A stretch of DNA of 32,352 nt, from assembly GCA_018223185.1 (NCBI GenBank), contig JAAEYW010000037.1:1-32352 (forward strand). The letters run 5' to 3'. The position numbers were made by a program, and so were the translations under genes. This DNA is from Oceanospirillales bacterium (GTDB taxonomy: Bacteria; Pseudomonadota; Gammaproteobacteria; Pseudomonadales; Balneatricaceae). Below the pieces are notes generated by a model. That model saw nothing but the letters and a program-made list of their open reading frames with translations. It was not told the DNA's origin and searched no databases. Below, piece after piece: positions 9,148 through 16,122 of the stretch. The first letter of the stretch is position 1, and each line of letters starts with the position of its first letter.

Positions 9148-10239
9148 TTATACCCGTCCATGCAACGCATAGGGATGAGGATTGATCACTGGCTGACGAT
9201 CCAGCAAAATATCGGCCAGCAAGCGGGTTGATGCCGGCGCCAGCACCAGTCCGTTACGAAAATGTCCGGCATTAAGATATAGATTGTCATACTCTGGCAC
9301 AGCACCAATATAGGGAACACCTTCAGGTGAGCCGGGGCGTAAACCGGCCCAGTGGTGTTCCAGCTCATATCGTTCGAGTTCCGGACAAATATCCAAAGCC
9401 GTTTGGTAAAGCGACGTTTTCGCTTCAGCGGTTGTCTGCTTGTCAAATCCAACCCGCTCAAGTGTACTGCCCACCAGAATACGGCCATCATTACGGGGAA
9501 TAAGATAGCGCCCCTGCATCAGCACCACCCGGTTGATCAGTCCGACTGGCGCCTTAAACAGCATCATCTGCCCTTTTACCGGTTCAACCGGCAATTTAAC
9601 CTCCAGAGGCGCAAGCAGTTCACTACTCCAGGCTCCAGCGGCAATAATGACTTTATCGCCTTGTAACACACGATCAGCTAAGCGCACACCGGTAACCGCA
9701 TAATGATCAACCAAGAGCTCTTCTACCCGAGCTTGCTCTATCAGGTTGATATTAGGGGTGATCTCCATGCTGCGACGCAAGGAACGACCCAAACGAGGGT
9801 TACGGATACTGGCAACCTCGGGCATCCATAGTGCAGTGTCTAAACCAGGAGCCAGGCCGGGTTCTTTCTGATAAATAAAATCAGCCCCGACCTTTTCCAT
9901 CGGCTTCTGATATCTGCGTCCCCAGTCCAGCGCTTCTTCAGCATCATCCACGCCAACCATAAACATCCCTTTCTGGCGAAGCTCAGGATCCAGGCCAGTC
10001 TCTTCCAGCAACTGCTGCGCCAGATGGATATAACTGGTCTGCGACCAGGTCGCCAGTGCCGTCACCGGGTCAGAATAACGCCAGGGATAAAGTGGTGAAA
10101 CAATGCCGCCACCCGCCCAGGATGCTTCCTGGGCACAGTTATGCATATCCACCAGCGTGACATCCGCACCCGACTGCGCCAGTTCTCTGGCGGTCAGCAT
10201 ACCGATCACACCGGCTCCAATAATCAGGTAGTCAGACAT
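9148..10239 (-). CDS. thiO: ThiO-type glycine oxidase (FAD-dependent)
   Basis: DAO-family flavoenzyme, 363 residues, that oxidises glycine to the imine used to build the thiazole ring of thiamine. The N-terminal Rossmann motif is GAGVIG (8-13), with the acidic end of the second strand in VTLVD, and WAGGGIVSPLYPWRY follows, typical of ThiO. The C-terminal FAD-binding stretch is HWAGLRPGSPEGVPYIG, then NAGHFRNGLVLAP. The Shine-Dalgarno GAGGAAA lies about 10 bases from the ATG. No other thi gene is near. In Pseudomonas the same DAO gene sits next to the fimT/pilin cluster, as here. A D-amino-acid oxidase role cannot be ruled out from sequence alone. Confidence 0.9.
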   Translation of the reverse strand: MSDYLIIGAGVIGMLTARELAQSGADVTLVDMHNCAQEASWAGGGIVSPLYPWRYSDPVTALATWSQTSYIHLAQQLLEETGLDPELRQKGMFMVGVDDAEEALDWGRRYQKPMEKVGADFIYQKEPGLAPGLDTALWMPEVASIRNPRLGRSLRRSMEITPNINLIEQARVEELLVDHYAVTGVRLADRVLQGDKVIIAAGAWSSELLAPLEVKLPVEPVKGQMMLFKAPVGLINRVVLMQGRYLIPRNDGRILVGSTLERVGFDKQTTAEAKTSLYQTALDICPELERYELEHHWAGLRPGSPEGVPYIGAVPEYDNLYLNAGHFRNGLVLAPASTRLLADILLDRQPVINPHPYALHGRV

Positions 10240-10386
10240 CTATTATAGATTTCCTCAAAAGATTCAGAGTCAAAAGCTCAGACTTCATATCGATAAGCTC
10301 CAGTTGCATACAAGACTGAATAGCCTTTTTCAGCGCCCTGCTACTAACTGAAGCACACCGATTCATACGCATAACTATGCGATGTG

Positions 10387-10409
10387 AAAACGCGCTAATA
10401 GCACGTTTT
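10387..10409 (-). terminator. Terminator of pilin set B
   Basis: On the minus strand AAAACGTGCT and AGCGCGTTTT pair over 10 positions (one G-U) around a 3-base loop, with T's closing the stem. It lies 30 bases after the stop of the last pilin gene. On the plus strand the same position is a C-A mismatch, which points to minus-strand use. The rest of the gap to thiO (10240-10386) shows nothing else I can name. Confidence 0.75.
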
Positions 10410-10438
10410 TATATTTTATTTTAAAAAATACTGTCAAC

Positions 10439-12142
10439 TTACTCTGTCACAGTAAAGTCTTTCCCCGTTACATCAGCTGTAACCCTTGGGTAAGTGCCGG
10501 AGTCAGAGAACTCATATTCCGAGGGAGCAAAACTCACAGTTAATGCAGCCCCGCTGGCTACCGACATTGAAACAGTACCTTCCCAGTTGTAATCAACGAA
10601 GCAGCTATAATCAAATACCTGGTCTCCAATAACCTCAAGCACACACTCCTGAGCATAGTCAGGCAGAGGCGACATACCCACGACAAGCTTATCTTTAAGG
10701 TCTTCTGCTGTACCTGTAACCCCCGTTACATCGACACTACCTGAAATCTCGTATGCTTTATTCACATAACCGATTACGATTTCATCATCGGGTATCACAA
10801 CTGTTATAGAGGCCCCGGATACATACGTATAACTATAATTATCCTGGGTTAAATCAGGATAGCTTGCGGGCACATCAGAATCTGCGTGCGAAAACAAAGG
10901 TTCTGCATTTGCCCCGCCATCCTGAATACATATATCATACATGTCACTTGAATCATTCCCCGTATTATCGGTGACAACAAAGTGCTGATTTTCAATATTG
11001 CCTGAATTATTTGCTGGATCATTAATTGCGGGAACAGCAAGTAGCTTAGTATCAGTATTCACCTGATCATAAAGATAATAATAAGCTAGCCCAGGTGCCG
11101 CATCAGAAGTAGCAAGATAAGGGCCGTCCCCAAAATCTGTAGTAAATCGCACCAGACCGGATTGACCGATAATATCATCTGAATCAATACTACCTACGAC
11201 TGTATCAGGATCTATGCGATAGTATTTATATGCTCTTGGTGACAGACACACTGTATCAGCCGGCTTGCCATTACTTTCTATCGGTAGCACCAAGCTTATA
11301 GTTCCATACCAGCCCTCGCCAAACAGACAGGTATAAGCGGCCTGAGAATCTACCTCATAAACTGCACAGCCACCGCCTTCAGACGTTAATACATTCGGAG
11401 CAGCCTCGACGGTTTCAAAAGTATTATCCGGGTCATCATGAAAATATATATTCCCGGATATTTTAAATATGGGACTATCTGAATTAATTCGCTTGATAAC
11501 TGACACCACGATGTCACAAGTTCCATCATCACACTCGGCGACCTTAATCCCAAATTTCTCATCACCCAGGTCGACATAATCACCTATAGCCGTATCAGTC
11601 TTAGCCTCTTCTGTTGTCACCCTTGCAATTGCTACAGCAGCACCACTAGGCCTTTCTATCTGCCCGACATTCGGGTTAGAGCCCGTACTCCCGGCCTGTT
11701 CACTATTATCAAGCGAGTTTTCTGGCTGGTTTTCTGATAACAGCGTACTCAGCGAGACTGAATCCGCGACACCTTTAGCATCATCCCAATCCACACTCGC
11801 GGTTAACAGGTAATGAGTTTCAGCTGCACCAGAGACTTCCGAAGCCGAAAAAGAAACGTCATACACCGCATTACCAACAGTGACTGAGTGCACAACAGGC
11901 ACAGCCCCCGAAACGATAGTTTCCAAAGAAGCGTATTGGGCGTCAGTAAAGAGCACTCTTCGTTCTTCCAACTCTTTTTCAGCAAGAGTTATAGCAACCG
12001 CTCTTGATTTAGATGCGCCACTTTCTGTAATCAGCTTACTTTGAAACAGGGCCGCACCAGCCAAACCAACAATGATAATAAGGAAAGCAACAAGAGCCTC
12101 AATTAAGGTAAAGCCGGACTCTTTTTTTATATAAGCACGCAT
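10439..12142 (-). CDS. Large PilV-like minor pilin with two beta-sandwich-like modules
   Basis: Secreted type IV pilin-like protein of 567 residues, about three times the usual PilV length. The prepilin leader is MRAYIKKESG, cut before F11, giving FTLIEAL with the +5 glutamate, and a hydrophobic helix to about 35. A PilV-type pilin head runs to about 140, then a Ser/Asn/Gly-rich linker (about 140-180). The rest holds two related modules at about 226-310 and 464-567, each with an ISG start, two Cys 13-14 residues apart, then W-x-GT-x-S six residues on. The second ends VTADVTGKDFTVTE, like the ends of Ig-like ISGxV modules in surface proteins. Last gene of set B, before a terminator. A likely tip adhesin, by inference. 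Confidence 0.82.
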   Translation of the reverse strand: MRAYIKKESGFTLIEALVAFLIIIVGLAGAALFQSKLITESGASKSRAVAITLAEKELEERRVLFTDAQYASLETIVSGAVPVVHSVTVGNAVYDVSFSASEVSGAAETHYLLTASVDWDDAKGVADSVSLSTLLSENQPENSLDNSEQAGSTGSNPNVGQIERPSGAAVAIARVTTEEAKTDTAIGDYVDLGDEKFGIKVAECDDGTCDIVVSVIKRINSDSPIFKISGNIYFHDDPDNTFETVEAAPNVLTSEGGGCAVYEVDSQAAYTCLFGEGWYGTISLVLPIESNGKPADTVCLSPRAYKYYRIDPDTVVGSIDSDDIIGQSGLVRFTTDFGDGPYLATSDAAPGLAYYYLYDQVNTDTKLLAVPAINDPANNSGNIENQHFVVTDNTGNDSSDMYDICIQDGGANAEPLFSHADSDVPASYPDLTQDNYSYTYVSGASITVVIPDDEIVIGYVNKAYEISGSVDVTGVTGTAEDLKDKLVVGMSPLPDYAQECVLEVIGDQVFDYSCFVDYNWEGTVSMSVASGAALTVSFAPSEYEFSDSGTYPRVTADVTGKDFTVTE

Positions 12143-12185
12143 AAAGGCATTCCCTATTTTAAGTTAACCCGTGTAATAAGAGCCA

Positions 12186-13364
12186 TCACCAATCTCGCCA
12201 ACTGCCACGAACAACCTCTTTGGTATTAATCTTATCAAGATTATCAACTACGTTTTCATCATAATAAACATTGGCTGTACCAGACCCCATATCCAGTGCA
12301 TTTTCCGATACAATACCGCCAAAGATATCCACAGTACCAACAACCTTATCAACGCTATTAGCGATTATCACACCATATATTTGAGGGCCACCACTGATAG
12401 ACAAAGGACTATCGGCGACAATAATAACAGGATCTGTTGGAGTACCAATTGTGCCTCCGTTAATGGTTGCATCGGACAGGTATATTAGTTTTCCTTTAAT
12501 ATCATCAGAAGCAGCATTTTTAAGCTCTGTCCCCGTCATACTCAGATTCGCAAGGCCGACTAACTCGTCAAGTGTTCGTCCAAAAAAGTTTTCGGTAAAC
12601 TGATCCTCAGAAGCGGTACTCAGATTTGTATCCCCATCAATAACATCTGGCCCCCGGGTATTTTTAGTCGTACTCTGAATAGTATCGACATCAGACTGAT
12701 CCATTCCTTTACTATCCAGGTATGCACTCAAATCAGTGCTGCCATCCCAATCACCACTATTATTCCAGTCCGGATCCCGGATATAAGTATCTGCTGATCC
12801 CCATGAACTGATAGCATCGCCAGACCAGATATTCAGATTCGAAAAAACATTATAAACATTCAGGTTACCTGTAGCATTGACATACCCCCTGGCCACAATA
12901 GGCAGATCCGGGGGATTAGGCACCAGGGGCACTTCTCCGATCAGAACAGACATTGTCCGCTGAATCTGCCCATCGTCACTGAAACCGACGGAAGTGACTT
13001 CAACCAATGCCATATCAGCATCACTGCTGACATCTAAAAAACTCACAGTATATGCTGCACTACCAACAGAAGCTGTCTGTTCTGCACCTGATGCGATCGT
13101 CAGATCCAGAAAGTCGTCCCCATCCTGATCGAAACCGTTACGCGAGTAGGCTATCCCATAATCAATGCCCGCCTGAGCCGCATGAAACGCCTGTTTAGCT
13201 CTATATACATTTGCGGTAACTTTCTTTTCAGAAATGACGACTTCGGCGGTAAAAAAAGAGATCCCTAAAACGATCACCAAAAGGACAACAGCCACGACAA
13301 GAGTAGCGGCCCCCTGCTGCTTAAAATATCGCTTATTACTTTTCACTACTCTATCAGTGAGCAT
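12186..13364 (-). CDS. PilX-like minor pilin with extended C-terminal domain
   Basis: A 392-residue pilin-like protein, about twice the usual PilX. The leader ends KRYFKQQG, before A19, and the helix has Val instead of Glu at +5, as is typical of PilX/GspK proteins, which start the pilus. A DQDGDDFLD loop (79-87) has the DxDxDxxxD calcium-binding pattern. Residues about 155 to the end are Gly/Asn-rich with short repeated beta-strands (GYVNATGNLNVYNVFSN, then ATINGGTIG, GGPQIYGVIIAN and GTVDIFGGIV), which looks like a solenoid beta-helix. The start at 13364 is chosen because AGGA abuts the ATG at 13373 but lies 9 bases from this one. It overlaps the PilW-like gene by 11 bases. Confidence 0.82.
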   Translation of the reverse strand: MLTDRVVKSNKRYFKQQGAATLVVAVVLLVIVLGISFFTAEVVISEKKVTANVYRAKQAFHAAQAGIDYGIAYSRNGFDQDGDDFLDLTIASGAEQTASVGSAAYTVSFLDVSSDADMALVEVTSVGFSDDGQIQRTMSVLIGEVPLVPNPPDLPIVARGYVNATGNLNVYNVFSNLNIWSGDAISSWGSADTYIRDPDWNNSGDWDGSTDLSAYLDSKGMDQSDVDTIQSTTKNTRGPDVIDGDTNLSTASEDQFTENFFGRTLDELVGLANLSMTGTELKNAASDDIKGKLIYLSDATINGGTIGTPTDPVIIVADSPLSISGGPQIYGVIIANSVDKVVGTVDIFGGIVSENALDMGSGTANVYYDENVVDNLDKINTKEVVRGSWRDW

Positions 13365-14022
13365 AAAAGTCATTCCTGATTCTTACAGATTCCTGTACCG
13401 TTTTTTTCCAGCTGGAATCATTTTTGACCTCTGCGGATATAGTAAAATCCAGCTCTCTTACAGATCGCACTTCATCCGAGCCAACTGCCGCAGGACAAAC
13501 AGCACTTGATGTTGTAGATGTTATAACCGTACAAACAGATTGATCGACAAAAGTCGCATCTGTAATGGTCATAAAATTATCATCCGTGATGGGATCCCAC
13601 TGACCCGTAGTACAATCATCCATATCATTTCCAGAGGTTTTAAACTTCAAAACACTGCCATCAAGCTTTACACCCCGATATTCATCTGAAGCAATCGCAC
13701 TATCATTATCTTCATCGTAATTATAGAGAACACAGTTTGCGCCACTCACTACGTTAAAATCTTTACCCATATCATCATAAGGTGACGTATTACCTGAAGC
13801 CTGCCTCCATGATCCGGCCCTGCGGATATCCCCCTCAATAATGGATACAGCAGCGGCTAACTCCTGGTTTAATCTGGCGCTATACATTACATCCCTGCTA
13901 CTTTTTACTGTAATTACAAAAATGTAGGTCGCACCGGAAAGAACAATTAATCCAATTAATAAACCAATCATTAATTCAATCAGCGTAAATCCACTCTGTC
14001 CTGATCGATAAGACCTTTGCAT
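13354..14022 (-). CDS. PilW-like minor pilin, set B
   Basis: A 222-residue minor pilin. The leader is MQRSYRSGQSG, cut before F12, giving FTLIELM with the +5 glutamate. PilW features follow: ELAAAVSIIEGDIRRAGSWR after the helix and a mostly beta head. Residues 103-114, DEDNDSAIASDE, form a near-canonical EF-hand loop (acidic at 1, 3, 5 and 12, Ile at 8). Four cysteines lie in the head. The open frame extends to 14061 inside the FimT-like gene, but the ATG at 14022 overlaps that gene's TAA by one base (TAATG), the coupling seen through the cluster, so it is the preferred start. Confidence 0.82.
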   Translation of the reverse strand: MQRSYRSGQSGFTLIELMIGLLIGLIVLSGATYIFVITVKSSRDVMYSARLNQELAAAVSIIEGDIRRAGSWRQASGNTSPYDDMGKDFNVVSGANCVLYNYDEDNDSAIASDEYRGVKLDGSVLKFKTSGNDMDDCTTGQWDPITDDNFMTITDATFVDQSVCTVITSTTSSAVCPAAVGSDEVRSVRELDFTISAEVKNDSSWKKTVQESVRIRNDFYAH

Positions 14023-14552
14023 TATGGGCACCCCGCATAGTCGTCCAGCGTATCGGAGCATAATCGCATTCGACCCAAAATATTCATTCTGATTTCTACA
14101 GTCCCGTATGCGGGTAAAGCCAGACTCACCACCCCTGTCTCTAAGGCTACAGACCTCGGTGCAACAAACCCAGTATCATCACCAGCGAAATCAGTCGACA
14201 GGACTATTTCCGGGTAATCCGCACCATTGACATATCTCGCCTGAACACTATTAATGGTGCATGAAGCAAAGGACGCTGAACAGTCACACGAAGCCAGATC
14301 ACTTACTCCCATACACCAACCTACCGCCCCTGTATCCTTAAAGCTGACAAAAATATCTTTGCCACTTGCTATAGACTCACTTCTGGCATACTGCAGTTGG
14401 CCAAACACTTTTTCAGCAGCACCCGTTAATTTCGATCTTTTCATAAACTGGTTGTAGCTTGGTACCGCAATCGCCGCCAGAATCCCGATGATTACTAAAG
14501 TAATCATCAACTCAATGACTGTTACTCCCTGGCTATACTTCCTGGATGACAT
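14022..14552 (-). CDS. FimT/GspH-like minor pilin, set B
   Basis: A 176-residue pseudopilin of the GspH/FimT family. The leader is MSSRKYSQG, cut before V10, giving VTVIELMITLVIIGILAAIAVPSYNQF. The segment after the helix (VFGQLQYARSESIASGKDIFVSF) is the typical FimT/FimU stretch. The head has six cysteines, one pair likely near the C-terminal end (LCSD...AGCP). The ATG follows the TAA of the PilE-like gene with no gap. It would act as a core minor pilin of set B, next to the PilE-like protein. Confidence 0.82.
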   Translation of the reverse strand: MSSRKYSQGVTVIELMITLVIIGILAAIAVPSYNQFMKRSKLTGAAEKVFGQLQYARSESIASGKDIFVSFKDTGAVGWCMGVSDLASCDCSASFASCTINSVQARYVNGADYPEIVLSTDFAGDDTGFVAPRSVALETGVVSLALPAYGTVEIRMNILGRMRLCSDTLDDYAGCP

Positions 14553-14951
14553 TTATCGCTCCCAGCAATCAGCGTCAGCATTACTGCCAGAATAATCCGG
14601 ACCATTCTCATCGATGGCAAATGTTCCGCAAGTATCCGTACTTTGCGCACCTGCAGGCGCTGCAGTTACTTGATAGGCAGAACTCCCTGCAGAAACTATA
14701 GCCATGGTGTAATAGCCATCCCGGGATGAGCCTGATAACCCTAAGCTGGCAGTTGAAGTCGCATAAGTGATATTATTGGCTCTCCATTTCTCCTGCTCTA
14801 TCCTGAAGTCAGCCAGCGTGGCAATCGCATCCCCCCTGCGACTTTTTTGTATAAAAGCCGTGTAGGAAGGGTATGCAATCGCGGTTAATATCCCGACGAC
14901 AGCCACTACGATCATTAATTCTATTAATGTAAAGCCACGCTGATTGTACAA
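14553..14951 (-). CDS. PilE-like pilin, first gene of set B
   Basis: About 132 residues: a short leader ending NQRG, cut before F, then FTLIELMIVVAVVGILTAIAYPSYTAFIQKSRRGDAIATL, the classic PilE minor pilin start. The C-terminal end has the usual disulfide pair (CGTFAI...ADCW). An ATG at 14957 exists, but AAGGAG directly abuts it with no spacer. The TTG at 14951 is 6 bases from that Shine-Dalgarno, so I prefer TTG. The gene starts set B after a 235-base gap with a possible TATAAT promoter. Confidence 0.82.
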   Translation of the reverse strand: MYNQRGFTLIELMIVVAVVGILTAIAYPSYTAFIQKSRRGDAIATLADFRIEQEKWRANNITYATSTASLGLSGSSRDGYYTMAIVSAGSSAYQVTAAPAGAQSTDTCGTFAIDENGPDYSGSNADADCWER

Positions 14952-15004
14952 GACCATCTCCTTCCAGACTTATTAAGCGCTCTATGCTTCTGACAGGCAA
15001 CATC

Positions 15005-15010
15005 ATTATA
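15005..15010 (-). promoter_or_regulatory. Possible -10 element of pilin set B
   Basis: Perfect TATAAT on the minus strand, about 40 bases before the first gene of set B. No -35 match lies at 16-18 bases; the nearest TTGCCA is only 9 bases away. A TGTGA half-site lies further upstream at about 15034-15038. If it is real, the promoter would need an activator. Weak call. Confidence 0.35.
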
Positions 15011-15130
15011 GTGAGCCCCTGGCAACACATGATCACATTTTAGGCAATACATACACATAGACTAAGCAATCTACTACCCAAAACAGTTACTTAAAGTTAA
15101 ACAGTTGTAAGAAATGAATAAGACTAAACC

Positions 15131-15156
15131 AAATCAGTGGGCTCTGTAACTGATTT
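15131..15156 (-). terminator. Hairpin between pilin sets A and B, possible terminator
   Basis: AAATCAGT / ACTGATTT, a perfect 8-bp inverted repeat with a 10-base loop, 30 bases after the last set A gene. It is not followed by a clean T run on the minus strand (GGTTTAGTCTT), so it may be a weak terminator or an mRNA-stabilising hairpin that separates the two sets. Confidence 0.4.
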
Positions 15157-15185
15157 AAATCTTATTTTCTCAGGAATAACCGGCA

Positions 15186-15689
15186 TCAGCCGTTTCTGAT
15201 GCGCCCCATAGCGGAAACAACTAACATTTTAGCTTCTTCAGAGACTTTCAGGGTAAAGGTGCCATTATCGCCTGTCGTGCCTTTAAGGCTGATCTTTATC
15301 TGCAGACGTTTTTTATAATCAACCGTCACACCATCAGGAAATTCGTTCTGGCGCAGTCGGGTGTCCTGAAGCGGGTCATAACGATTATCTCCATCCAGAT
15401 CAAGATAACTGAGCACCCCTTCACTCCAGCTTTTACCGCACCCGCCACGCCCAATATCCAGAGGACAAAGGATAACCGAGCGCTGACGGGTAACCGCTTC
15501 GTAACGGGCCTGGCTATAGCTGTCTTTCAAGAGCTGTACCGTTGAATCAAGTTTCTGCGAGCTGACAAAACCCACCAGTGAAGGTACGCCAATGGTTAGC
15601 AGAACCGAGAGAACACTTAACGTCACTAACAGTTCGATCAGCGTGACGCCTGCTGCTGTACGACTATCCATACGAGTCACTCTTTTCAT
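15186..15689 (-). CDS. fimT: FimT/FimU-like minor pilin, set A
   Basis: A 167-residue pseudopilin of the GspH/FimT family. The leader ends DSRTAAG, cut before V15, giving VTLIELLVTLSVLSVLLTIGVPSL. SYSQARYEAVTRQRSVILC is the family segment. Residues 97-105 (DLDGDNRYD) carry a DxDxDxxxD calcium-type loop, at the place where FimT/FimU proteins often have a VFxDxDxNG stretch. The open frame starts with a TTG at 15719 inside pilE. The ATG at 15689, 4 bases after the pilE stop and with GGTGA upstream, is much more likely. Last gene of set A. FimU is an equally good name. Confidence 0.85.
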   Translation of the reverse strand: MKRVTRMDSRTAAGVTLIELLVTLSVLSVLLTIGVPSLVGFVSSQKLDSTVQLLKDSYSQARYEAVTRQRSVILCPLDIGRGGCGKSWSEGVLSYLDLDGDNRYDPLQDTRLRQNEFPDGVTVDYKKRLQIKISLKGTTGDNGTFTLKVSEEAKMLVVSAMGRIRNG

Positions 15690-15693
15690 GCGA

Positions 15694-16122
15694 TCACCAG
15701 CATTCCTGAACACCCGCAATCCCGGATGCCGTTTTTTGGCCCTGCTGATCTATACCTAACTGACCACACCGGTCTGCAAACTGAACGCCATAAGGCACAG
15801 CCTGTAAACGGAACAGGGTTATATCTCCCTGAAACCGGTAACGGGAAGGCATATCACCTGCAGACGCACAGCCGGAAGTCAGCAGATCATCTTTCCCATC
15901 GCCATCCAGATCACCCCGTCCGCTATATACAAGATCCGCTGCATACTGCCTTTCCAGCTGCTGCGCCATATCCAACAGGCAGAGCCTGGCAGACTCACGC
16001 CAGCCGCTCTGGATATAGTTGATATAAGAGGGATAGGCGATAGATGACAGGAGACCAATAATAACTACCGTGATCATCAGCTCAATCAGAGTGAAGCCCC
16101 GACTCGCAAACCGGAGTTTCAT
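15694..16122 (-). CDS. pilE: PilE minor pilin, set A
   Basis: A 142-residue minor pilin. The leader MKLRFASRG is cut before F10, giving FTLIELMITVVIIGLLSSIAYPSYINYIQ with Glu at +5. The body has LLDMAQQLERQYA, and the C-terminus CGQLGIDQQG...ECW is typical of PilE. An unusual insert at 71-79, DLDGDGKDD, matches the DxDxDGxxD calcium loop of dockerin or thrombospondin type 3 repeats. The ATG shares one base with the pilY1 stop (TGATG), so it is coupled to pilY1. In the P. aeruginosa model PilE links the minor-pilin tip complex to the major pilin shaft. Confidence 0.88.
   Translation of the reverse strand: MKLRFASRGFTLIELMITVVIIGLLSSIAYPSYINYIQSGWRESARLCLLDMAQQLERQYAADLVYSGRGDLDGDGKDDLLTSGCASAGDMPSRYRFQGDITLFRLQAVPYGVQFADRCGQLGIDQQGQKTASGIAGVQECW

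Noticed and set aside
15025-15045. A TGTGA half-site upstream of set B, as a CRP/Vfr site.
   Set aside because: The second half-site does not match, and its centre would lie about 32 bases before the predicted start, which is not a usual activating position.
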